A stretch of DNA of 6,877 nt, taken from assembly GCA_029933115.1 (NCBI GenBank), contig JAOZOT010000025.1, positions 12,276-19,152 of the forward strand, written 5' to 3'. This stretch comes from Anaerolineae bacterium (lineage in GTDB: Bacteria; Chloroflexota; Anaerolineae; E26-bin7). This document shows positions 1-5,246 of this stretch, piece by piece; the stretch's first letter is position 1; every line of letters starts with the position of its first letter. The translations under genes were made by a program, and so were the position numbers. Under the pieces are notes generated by a model that was not told where the DNA came from, searched no databases, and worked only from the letters and a program-made list of their open reading frames with translations.

Positions 1-263
1 TTTGGATCTCGTTCAAGGTAGCTCGAAATGCACAGCGGCTTATTTTCTTGCTAGACCTGGTGCGCGAATGGGGTATGGAGCGCGAGCTCACAGCAGCGCA
101 GCGAAGCATACTCACTACATACTGCAATATGGTTAACCGCTTTCTCTCTGAGCATCCATATCTGGACAGTAACATCTGGCCATTGGCTCAGGCCCGGCAA
201 TTGTTTCGGAGATCGGCTGCTTTGATAGTGATAGGGGAAAGGATCATCTATGGGGCTGATTAG
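1..263 (+). CDS. 3' end of an unrecognised gene (5' truncated by window edge)
   Basis: The reading frame is open from the first complete codon (position 3) to a TAG at 261-263, so about 86 residues of the C-terminus are present. A TTG at 48 could act as a start, but no good ribosome binding site precedes it and the frame continues upstream, so I treat it as the tail of a longer gene. The visible protein is probably mostly helical (LLDLVREWGMERELTAAQ, then SILTTYCNMVNRFLSEH) and ends in a hydrophobic patch, SAALIVIGERIIYGAD. I recognise no family. It overlaps the next gene by 14 bases, which suggests co-transcription and translational coupling with the FtsK-like ATPase. Confidence 0.55.
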   Translation, partial: WISFKVARNAQRLIFLLDLVREWGMERELTAAQRSILTTYCNMVNRFLSEHPYLDSNIWPLAQARQLFRRSAALIVIGERIIYGAD

Positions 264-2028
264 TTGGGCATTGCCACGACGGAAGCCGAAAGACCGAGCT
301 GCCGAACTATTGAAGGAAGAGCGCAAGCGCCGCAAGGCGCTGGAGAAGCAATTGAGGCGAGAGGCCACGATTTACCGGCGGCTCATCGTCCAGCGGCTCA
401 ACCGGTTGAATCTTTGCTACCGCTACAAAAAGAAAGAGCGCGATTGGTTTGAAAGCGGTATCCAATCAATACGTTTCCTGCAGGTCGCAGCTTCACCGGA
501 GGCCATCTATCTCCAGGTGGATACCCGGCGTATCCCCCGTGGTGTCAGCATCTCGCAGTTGGAAGACGATGATGTCTTGCGGAACTTGTCAGCCTCTTGT
601 CAGCGGCCGGTCAAAGTGGAGCACGGCCACGATGGGCATGACTTTTGGTATGTTGTGGAGCGATTGGCCGGCGTGGGCGGAATCCCGTCCAAAGTACTTT
701 ACGAGGATATGATTGCCATGATGCCCAAGACAGCCGGACCGCTGACCATCCCTATCGGCATGGGAGCCAACAAACGGGTCGTCTTCGCCAGCCTCGATGA
801 CATGGAGCAGGTCTTGATCGGCGGTGCCCGCGGCCAGGGCAAGAGCAATTTCATTGATAGCGCCATTTGTACTCTGATTCAGCGCAACTCACCGGACTAT
901 CTGAAGATGATCATGATTGACCTCAAGATTGTGGAATTGACAAAGTATACCAGAATACCTCACCTTCTCATACCGGTGGTCACTGATAAGGATGGCGTGA
1001 TGCCGGCGTTGAAAATGTGTTTCAATGAGATCCAACGGCGGATGAAGCTGTTCCGGCCAGATGAAGACAAAGAGCCGGTTTGTGTGAACATCCAGGGCTG
1101 GAACTATAAATTTCCTCACCGGCGATTGCCCTATTGGTTATTGATTATTGACGAGTTGGCCGAAGTCAAAGCGGTCGGTGGCAATGACGCTATGTTTCTC
1201 CTTCAACGTGTCGGTGCCCTGGGCCGGGCAGCGGGGATCTATGGAATGGTAGCCACCCAGCGGCCTAGCTCATCTATTATGCCAGGCGAAGTGAAAGCCC
1301 ACTATCCCACTCGGATTGCCTTCTCCTGCGCTGATGGTCCATCTTCAATGACTTTGATAGACAATTACGATGCGGTGAGGCTTCCGGGTCCTGGACACAT
1401 GATCTTTGGCTATCGAGATAAGCGGATTCACTTGAAAGCGCCCCTCCTGAGCCAACGATTGGTAGAGGAAATTGTCCGGGGGGTTTTGACGAAGGAACCG
1501 GTTTTTGAAGAGATAAAGGTCCATAGTGTGACGCCAGAAGATATGTTCCGATATGCTCTTACCAATTTTGATGGCGCTTTCAGCTATCGGAAGATTTACA
1601 AGGCGTTTAGAGGAGAAGGGGTATCATCCCAGGAAGTGCGAAGGATAGGGGCAGCTTATGAGGTAGATTCAGCCGAGGAGCCCGTACCCGGGGAAAAACA
1701 GATTAACCTTGACGGGGAGCTATATGTATTGGTCAAAGGTGATGGGGGAAGTAGACCACGTAGATTGGTGCGTTATGCGCCATGCGCTGAAGCTGCCCAG
1801 GCAGAGGGCCACCCTGAAATTTCCGAAACCGCCGAAAGCCGCGAGACCCCATTGGGCTTTGAAAGCTCCCCGGCTGATGTGGATATGAGCGGTTTGGAGA
1901 GCCAGGCGGTGGAAGCTGACAAGGCTGACAAGCCAGACGGCGGCGAGGCCGCTTTGATGCTTGGGGCGCTGGACGTTGACGACGACGGTGCGATTGATGA
2001 CGACTGCTTAGAAAAGGAGACACAATGA
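250..2028 (+). CDS. FtsK/SpoIIIE-family DNA translocase (soluble, plasmid/ICE type)
   Basis: A 592-residue ATPase of the FtsK/SpoIIIE/TraB type; the family forms hexameric rings that pump double-stranded DNA using ATP. Seen in the sequence: Walker A GGARGQGKSN (residues 191-200, Lys198); Walker B LLIIDE (Asp301, Glu302); ATQRPS (about 335-340); then PTRIAF and the late LPGPGHMIFG segment, all in the usual FtsK order. Residues 16-65 are highly charged (ELLKEERKRRKALEKQLRRE) and probably coiled coil. There is no N-terminal membrane domain, unlike chromosomal FtsK or Gram-positive TcpA coupling proteins. Residues about 430-475 (FSYRKIYKAFRGEGVSSQEV) may be a helix-turn-helix; the last 110 or so residues are acidic and low complexity. 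The ATG at 250 is preceded by a GGGGAAAGGA ribosome site. The family is sure; a role in conjugative transfer, rather than dimer resolution or packaging, is inferred from the neighbours. Confidence 0.9.
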   Translation: MGLISWALPRRKPKDRAAELLKEERKRRKALEKQLRREATIYRRLIVQRLNRLNLCYRYKKKERDWFESGIQSIRFLQVAASPEAIYLQVDTRRIPRGVSISQLEDDDVLRNLSASCQRPVKVEHGHDGHDFWYVVERLAGVGGIPSKVLYEDMIAMMPKTAGPLTIPIGMGANKRVVFASLDDMEQVLIGGARGQGKSNFIDSAICTLIQRNSPDYLKMIMIDLKIVELTKYTRIPHLLIPVVTDKDGVMPALKMCFNEIQRRMKLFRPDEDKEPVCVNIQGWNYKFPHRRLPYWLLIIDELAEVKAVGGNDAMFLLQRVGALGRAAGIYGMVATQRPSSSIMPGEVKAHYPTRIAFSCADGPSSMTLIDNYDAVRLPGPGHMIFGYRDKRIHLKAPLLSQRLVEEIVRGVLTKEPVFEEIKVHSVTPEDMFRYALTNFDGAFSYRKIYKAFRGEGVSSQEVRRIGAAYEVDSAEEPVPGEKQINLDGELYVLVKGDGGSRPRRLVRYAPCAEAAQAEGHPEISETAESRETPLGFESSPADVDMSGLESQAVEADKADKPDGGEAALMLGALDVDDDGAIDDDCLEKETQ

Positions 2029-3041
2029 TCACTTTCCTAATCCTCATCTTCGCTGCCCTACATAGCCCCCTCACCTGGGGCTCGGCGTTCCTACCCTTCT
2101 TCGCTTATGGCGTAGGGATCGTGGTAGTGGGATTCATCGGCTATAAAGTCCTCCGGAATCAGTTGCCCACCACCCCTCTTGACCTTCCTTTGCTTCTATT
2201 TGTATTGGTGGCTTTGATCTCCTCGCAATGGTTTTCCATCTGGCGGGTGGGTTCTCAGGTTCGCGTGCTCACTCTGATCGGCTATGTAGCTGCTTTCTGC
2301 TTCGTCTATTCGTATGTGTCGGAAGAGAAACTGACTGGAAGTGTTATCATCGCTGGATGGGTGATCATAGCCGGGATAATAGCCATCAGCTTATGTCATC
2401 TCCGAACGCCAACAGCAGAATTGCATGACCTGGGCAATGCCAATGTGCTGGCCAGCATTTTGTTGCTACATCTGCCTTTTGGGGCCAGAATAGAAGACAA
2501 GCGAACCCGAGGTGCTTGGTTTGTTCTGGGCGCGGTGGCCATGTTGGCCACCCGGAGCCGGGGTGGGCTGTTGGGCCTAGCCATGGCTCTGGGGGTGCTA
2601 TGGGGGATTGACAAGCGATTGATCGTCGGGGCTAGCGCGGCGGCTCTGCCAGCACTCATTATGTGGAAACGGACGTCGGCTATAATTCGCTTGCGCTATT
2701 GGGAAGCGGCTTTACAAGCGTTTCTCTCCAGCCCCTGGTTCGGCATTGGCCCGGCCAATTGTTACCAGTGGATCACACTGCGTGTCGGTGAGGTGTGTCC
2801 CCACGCCCACAACATCTTTTTGACCATCGCTGCTGAGATGGGCATTGTGGGCTTGATTGTCTTCGGCCTGTTGCTGTGGCAGATTTGGAAACATCGCCGC
2901 TCAGGTCCAGCCTGGGCGGCCCTGGCGGGGTTCATGGTTCATAGCTTTGTTGACGATCCGGTATGGTTCTGGGCTCCTGGCCTGGGAGTGATGAGCCTGC
3001 TGGCAATCATGTTGAAAGGAGGACAAAACGATGGAGAGTAG
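2025..3041 (+). CDS. O-antigen ligase-like polytopic membrane protein (Wzy_C/WaaL family)
   Basis: A 338-residue, very hydrophobic protein with roughly ten membrane spans. The O-antigen ligase/polymerase superfamily transfers lipid-linked glycans to an acceptor (lipid A core, pilin or other glycoprotein, or a growing chain) on the outer face of the cytoplasmic membrane. Diagnostic features seen: GNANVLASILLLHLPFG (about 137-153), TRSRGGLLGL (176-185, Arg177 and Arg179), the SPWFGIGPANCY loop, then PHAHNIFLTIAAEMGIVGL with His260 and His262, and a late VHSFVDDPVWF. This matches the family's large-loop-plus-histidine signature. It is shorter than typical WaaL (about 400 residues). The start ATG forms an ATGA overlap with the FtsK-like gene's stop, with AAAAGGAGAC upstream as ribosome site. 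Donor and acceptor cannot be read from the sequence. If the host is a one-membrane chloroflexote, lipopolysaccharide is an unlikely acceptor. Confidence 0.82.
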   Translation: MITFLILIFAALHSPLTWGSAFLPFFAYGVGIVVVGFIGYKVLRNQLPTTPLDLPLLLFVLVALISSQWFSIWRVGSQVRVLTLIGYVAAFCFVYSYVSEEKLTGSVIIAGWVIIAGIIAISLCHLRTPTAELHDLGNANVLASILLLHLPFGARIEDKRTRGAWFVLGAVAMLATRSRGGLLGLAMALGVLWGIDKRLIVGASAAALPALIMWKRTSAIIRLRYWEAALQAFLSSPWFGIGPANCYQWITLRVGEVCPHAHNIFLTIAAEMGIVGLIVFGLLLWQIWKHRRSGPAWAALAGFMVHSFVDDPVWFWAPGLGVMSLLAIMLKGGQNDGE

Positions 3042-3186
3042 CGGTATTAGTCCCTGGTCAGTCTGTCTTGGTGTCTTCTGCGTCTGGCCGCTGGTGTGGC
3101 TGGGGATCGGTTACTATTGGGGGAAATACGGTGCTCCCATCTCGATCAATCTGCCTCACAGGGATAGGTTTGACGATTTCGACTGA
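3031..3186 (+). CDS. 51-residue single-span membrane protein
   Basis: A short ORF reading MESSGISPWSVCLGVFCVW at its N-terminus and ending in DRFDDFD before the TGA at 3184-3186. It is preceded by AAAGGAGG (3015-3022), eight bases from the ATG, one of the better ribosome sites in the window, and it overlaps the ligase-like gene by 11 bases. Residues about 8-30 are hydrophobic and aromatic (CLGVFCVWPLVWLGIGYYWG), consistent with one membrane helix, followed by a short polar, acidic tail of about 20 residues that is probably cytoplasmic. No family recognised. Position and coupling suggest a small partner or stabiliser of the ligase-like protein, which is inference. The strong ribosome site and operon-like overlap argue that it is real despite its size. 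Confidence 0.65.
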   Translation: MESSGISPWSVCLGVFCVWPLVWLGIGYYWGKYGAPISINLPHRDRFDDFD

Positions 3187-3198
3187 AAACAAAGAGAC

Positions 3199-3219
3199 CA
3201 CCGGCCACCACCACCGGTG
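3199..3219. repeat. Inverted repeat 1 (CACCGG / CCGGTG)
   Basis: A perfect 6-bp stem, CACCGG at 3199-3204 and CCGGTG at 3214-3219, with a nine-base CCACCACCA loop. It starts 13 bases after the small membrane protein's stop codon. No T-run follows, so it is not a standard intrinsic terminator. It could protect the mRNA 3' end or be a protein-binding site. Confidence 0.5.
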
Positions 3220-3226
3220 ATCTCCA

Positions 3227-3255
3227 GAAGGCCACTGATCGGGCCAGTGACCTTC
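3227..3255. repeat. Inverted repeat 2 (11-bp arms, one mismatch)
   Basis: Arms GAAGGCCACTG (3227-3237) and CAGTGACCTTC (3245-3255) pair over 11 positions with one C/A mismatch, around a seven-base ATCGGGC loop. This is the longest stem in the gap. No T-run follows. A regulatory-protein operator or an RNA stem are both possible. Confidence 0.55.
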
Positions 3256-3296
3256 GAGACAATGATAGCACAATAGCTACCATCAGTCAAGAAGGA

Positions 3297-3323
3297 ACCG
3301 GCCGGAGAGCCGGTCTTTAATTT
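3297..3323 (+). terminator. Terminator-like hairpin just before the recombinase gene
   Basis: A perfect 6-bp GC-rich stem, ACCGGC (3297-3302) and GCCGGT (3309-3314), with a six-base CGGAGA loop, followed by CTTTAATTTC. This resembles a weak Rho-independent terminator for the ftsK-like operon. The interrupted T-tract makes it imperfect. Its end is only 17 bases from the recombinase ATG, leaving no room for a promoter in between, so it would have to act as a leaky terminator or attenuator. Confidence 0.5.
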
Positions 3324-3327
3324 CAAC

Positions 3328-3336
3328 AGGAGGTGA
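3328..3336 (+). promoter_or_regulatory. Very strong ribosome binding site for the recombinase-domain gene
   Basis: AGGAGGTGA is fully complementary to the usual 16S rRNA anti-Shine-Dalgarno end, with GGAGG seven bases from the ATG at 3341. It fixes the start codon and suggests that translation of this small protein is under selection. Confidence 0.75.
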
Positions 3337-3340
3337 GGTT

Positions 3341-3670
3341 ATGAAAGTTGCCATTTATGCCCGCTCAACCTGTGGGCATGGCGATGTTCAGCTAGAACAC
3401 TTGCGAGCTCTGGCGGCTGAGCGGGGCTGGCAGGTGGTGGCCGAATATGTGGATGAGGCAATCGGCAGCCATACTCTGGATCGTTCTGGATTGCAAGAAC
3501 TACTTGATGATGCAGAACAGGGAGATTTTGAACGGGTGTTGGTTGCTGATTGCGCCAGGCTCAGCCGCAATCCAAAGCAACTGTTACGCCTCGTGCATCT
3601 GTTGGCACAATGCGAGGTCAAAATTATTTGCCAGGAAAACTTAGAAGGAGGTATGAAATGCACAGGATAG
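3341..3670 (+). CDS. Serine recombinase catalytic domain only (mini-resolvase)
   Basis: A 109-residue protein matching the N-terminal catalytic domain of resolvase/invertase serine recombinases, which cut and rejoin DNA through a phosphoserine link. Seen: AIYARST (residues 4-10; Ser9 the likely nucleophile), GHGDVQLEHLRALAAERGW, a VDEAIG segment, DRSGLQELLDDAEQGDFERVLV, and ARLSRN (Arg73 and Arg76, equivalent to the active-site arginines). Departures from the family: the usual YARVST has lost one residue, and the Asp of the usual DRLSR is Ala72. The protein stops after CEVKIICQEN, so the long dimerisation helix E and the whole DNA-binding domain are absent (resolvases are about 180 residues or more). 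Its last codons run through the ribosome site and start of the actin-like gene (13-base overlap). It is either a decayed recombinase or a repurposed domain; the strong ribosome site favours expression. Confidence 0.8.
   Translation: MKVAIYARSTCGHGDVQLEHLRALAAERGWQVVAEYVDEAIGSHTLDRSGLQELLDDAEQGDFERVLVADCARLSRNPKQLLRLVHLLAQCEVKIICQENLEGGMKCTG
3645..3651 (+). promoter_or_regulatory. Ribosome binding site fixing the actin-like gene start
   Basis: AAGGAGG ends six bases before the ATG at 3658. The ATG at 3653 is in the recombinase frame and the frame-compatible ATG at 3550 has no such site, so 3658 is the supported start. Confidence 0.75.
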
Positions 3671-4689
3671 GAATTGATATAGGCTTTGGGTATTCAAAGG
3701 CCGTCTGGCTTGACGGCGACAAGTTCAAGAGCTTGGTGATCCCATCTGTGTTCGGGCGCTCGGCTACAGTCCGCAATATGGACCTGGGCCTGGGCGGTCC
3801 GGCCCGGCGGCGGGTCTTTCGGCTGACCTATCAGGGTGAGGAGTATTTGATGGGCACTGATGCTTTACTCCATTCCCAGGTAGGTGTGACCTCCCGCCAG
3901 GACTTTGGCCGGGTCGGGAGCGATGAGGAGCGGATTTTGCTCCTGGCTCTGTTGGCCAAAGCGGGGCTAACCGACGTGGCCATTGTGACCGGGCTGCCGG
4001 TTCTGGCCTGGGATAAACGCCGTCTATTGCGGCGGTCCTGGCAAGGTGAGCATCAAGTCAAACTGGGCCGTAAGGAGATGACCATCACCGTCCACGAGGT
4101 CCGCACAGCCTGGCAGCCGGTGTTGTCACTGTACGATTACGCTCTGGCCATCGAGGAGGGCAAGCCGAAGCTGGCCAACGGGATGGATAATGCCAAATTG
4201 AGGAAGGGGTGGGCCATCATAGATGTAGGTCACAACACTACCGACGTGGCAGGGGTGATCAACCTCCAGCCCATTGAAAAGTTCTCAGGAGGTAGCAGGT
4301 TTGGTGGGCGTGACCTTCTGGCGGTGGTTCAGAGGGCCATCACCGACCGCTGGGGCATCCATCGCCCCTTGGCTGAGGTGGAAGCGGCGGTGAGGCGAGG
4401 AACCATTGACATCTACGATCACGAAGAAGACTTGACGGCCCTGGCCCAATCGGCGGCCAAAGACCTGGCTGCTCAGATCGTCAGTGATGTGTCGGCCCTC
4501 CTGGGTGATGGCTCTCGCTTCTACGGGATTCTACTGACAGGCGGCCCCGCGCCTCTCTTGAAGCCTGCCTTGTTCACTGCCTTCCCCCACAACTTGATTC
4601 TTATGGGAGATTCCCAAATAGCCAATGCGCGGGGGGCGGCCAAGTTCGCCCAGATGCCCGGGGTATTCAAATTGAACGCAGGGAGGTAA
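3658..4689 (+). CDS. parM: ParM/StbA-like actin-family ATPase (plasmid segregation)
   Basis: From the ATG at 3658 this is a 343-residue actin/Hsp70-fold protein. ParM homologues polymerise into ATP-driven filaments that push plasmid copies apart through a ParR-DNA adaptor. Landmarks seen: phosphate-1 loop GIDIGFGYSK (residues 5-14, Asp7); IVTGLPVLAW, the VTGLP stretch typical of ParM and plasmid Alp proteins; phosphate-2 loop IIDVGHNTTDVAG (Asp189); GGSRFGGRDLL; adenosine-binding LLTGGPAPLL (Gly295, Gly296); and NARGAAKFA near the end. Length is close to R1 ParM (about 320). The gene overlaps the recombinase fragment by 13 bases and is followed after three bases by a small DNA-binding protein gene, the parM-parR order. 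MreB and FtsA are less likely because of the VTGLP segment and context. The family is sure; plasmid partition is inferred. Confidence 0.87.
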   Translation: MHRIGIDIGFGYSKAVWLDGDKFKSLVIPSVFGRSATVRNMDLGLGGPARRRVFRLTYQGEEYLMGTDALLHSQVGVTSRQDFGRVGSDEERILLLALLAKAGLTDVAIVTGLPVLAWDKRRLLRRSWQGEHQVKLGRKEMTITVHEVRTAWQPVLSLYDYALAIEEGKPKLANGMDNAKLRKGWAIIDVGHNTTDVAGVINLQPIEKFSGGSRFGGRDLLAVVQRAITDRWGIHRPLAEVEAAVRRGTIDIYDHEEDLTALAQSAAKDLAAQIVSDVSALLGDGSRFYGILLTGGPAPLLKPALFTAFPHNLILMGDSQIANARGAAKFAQMPGVFKLNAGR

Positions 4690-4737
4690 TTATTGTCAGA
4701 CAAAAAATGCTCGGCGAATTATTGTCAGACAAAAAAT
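4688..4737. repeat. Two perfect 21-base direct repeats, period 29 bases (candidate operator/centromere)
   Basis: Identical 21-base copies lie at 4688-4708 and 4717-4737, separated by eight bases (GCTCGGCG). Each holds the palindrome TTGTCAGACAA (4693-4703 and 4722-4732) followed by an A-tract, AAAAAAT. The pair spans the parM stop, the spacer and the first codons of the candidate parR gene, in locally AT-rich sequence. Repeated palindromes at a partition-gene junction are typical of ParR or repressor binding sites. The 29-base period is not a multiple of three, so the two copies encode different residues; the identity is therefore at DNA level and not a protein repeat. Confidence 0.7.
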
Positions 4738-5010
4738 AGGGGTAGAGGACGTCCCAGGATCCACACCGGTCCATCGGAACGGGTGACCATCCGGCTTCGA
4801 CGTGGGACTGAGCACGATGAGATCCTGACCGTCCTCGATTCCCTGCCTGATCGGGCCAAATCGGCCTGGATCGTTCACGCGCTTCTTTGTTACGTCCGGG
4901 GGGAGATCAGGGACGTAGAGCGTGAGACGCGGGAACTTTCTGAAGAGCTGGTGATGGATTTGGTTTCCATGTTTGCGGAGGATGATGATGGCGATATTGA
5001 CCAGGTTTGA
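4693..5010 (+). CDS. Small AT-hook-like plus ribbon-helix-helix-like DNA-binding protein (candidate ParR)
   Basis: A 105-residue protein starting at TTG 4693, with GGGAGGT (4681-4687) placing GGAGG six bases upstream; no ATG is available. Residues 16-22 read RGRGRPR, an AT-hook-like minor-groove motif. Residues about 29-70 fit a ribbon-helix-helix: a beta strand (ERVTIRLRRG), helix A (EHDEILTVLDSL), a turn, then helix B (AKSAWIVHALLCYVRG). The remainder is an acidic helix ending in DDDGDIDQV, a possible contact for the actin filament, as the C-terminus of ParR contacts ParM. In type II partition systems ParR binds centromere repeats and represses its own operon, and here palindromic repeats overlap the start. 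Assignment rests on gene order and fold pattern, not on a recognised sequence family. A GTG at residue 31 is an alternative start but would remove the AT-hook-like part. Confidence 0.6.
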   Translation: MSDKKCSANYCQTKNRGRGRPRIHTGPSERVTIRLRRGTEHDEILTVLDSLPDRAKSAWIVHALLCYVRGEIRDVERETRELSEELVMDLVSMFAEDDDGDIDQV

Positions 5011-5233
5011 AGAAGCCAAACAACTGAGCATCGAGGAGCTACTGAAAGAGGACACCTGTGGCAAACATGTGCAGCCTGGCGACCTGGTACATCACACCGA
5101 CAACCAGGCTTTTGAAGGCGTGGTGGTGAGTGTCCAGGATGGCCGGGCAAAAGTACGGGTACGGCGCTGGCATGGTGTGATTCCGCCCCAACCGGTATCG
5201 GTGCCGGTGATGTGCCTGGTGGTATTGGATTGA
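4988..5233 (+). CDS. 81-residue protein of unknown function, possible SH3-like barrel
   Basis: Three consecutive ATG codons (4982, 4985, 4988) are in frame. GGAGG at 4977-4981 lies six bases before the third and touches the first, so 4988 is the preferred start. The gene overlaps the candidate parR by 23 bases. The N-terminal 25 residues form a probable amphipathic helix (FEEAKQLSIEELLKED). The rest is beta-rich with alternating charge: VQPGDLVHHTDNQAFEG, VVVSVQDGRAKVRVRRWHG, then PVSVPVMCLVVLD. The PGDLV start and the V-x-V-x-DGRAKVRVR pattern resemble SH3-like or KOW-type barrels. I do not recognise a named family. It may be an accessory of the partition block or the first gene of the membrane block. 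Confidence 0.6.
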   Translation: MAILTRFEEAKQLSIEELLKEDTCGKHVQPGDLVHHTDNQAFEGVVVSVQDGRAKVRVRRWHGVIPPQPVSVPVMCLVVLD

Positions 5234-5246
5234 TTGGAGGTGCACA

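Larger units (their letters stand above)
3187..3340 (+). other. 154-base intergenic region with three tandem hairpins
   Basis: This gap holds no convincing ORF on either strand. It carries three consecutive inverted repeats (3199-3219, 3227-3255, 3297-3314), listed separately. It ends in the ribosome site of the recombinase gene. No clear sigma-70 promoter is visible; AATGAT at 3261-3266 is a weak possible -10 without a convincing -35. It separates the ftsK-like operon from the partition block, so it should contain the downstream promoter if the two are separate transcripts. Confidence 0.6.

Noticed and set aside
586..606. Short tandem TTGTCAG repeat resembling half of the parR-region palindrome
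   Set aside because: It is inside the FtsK-like coding region (LSASCQRP), lacks the GACAA half and the A-tract, and a 7-base match is easily chance.
3170..3198. Sigma-70 promoter with TTGACG as -35
   Set aside because: TTGACG at 3170-3175 has no plausible -10 at 16-18 bases and lies within the small membrane protein's coding end.
3550..3657. A longer start for the actin-like protein at ATG 3550
   Set aside because: It would add 36 residues read inside the recombinase gene in another frame, with no ribosome site. The ATG at 3658 has AAGGAGG six bases upstream and begins directly with the conserved phosphate-1 region.
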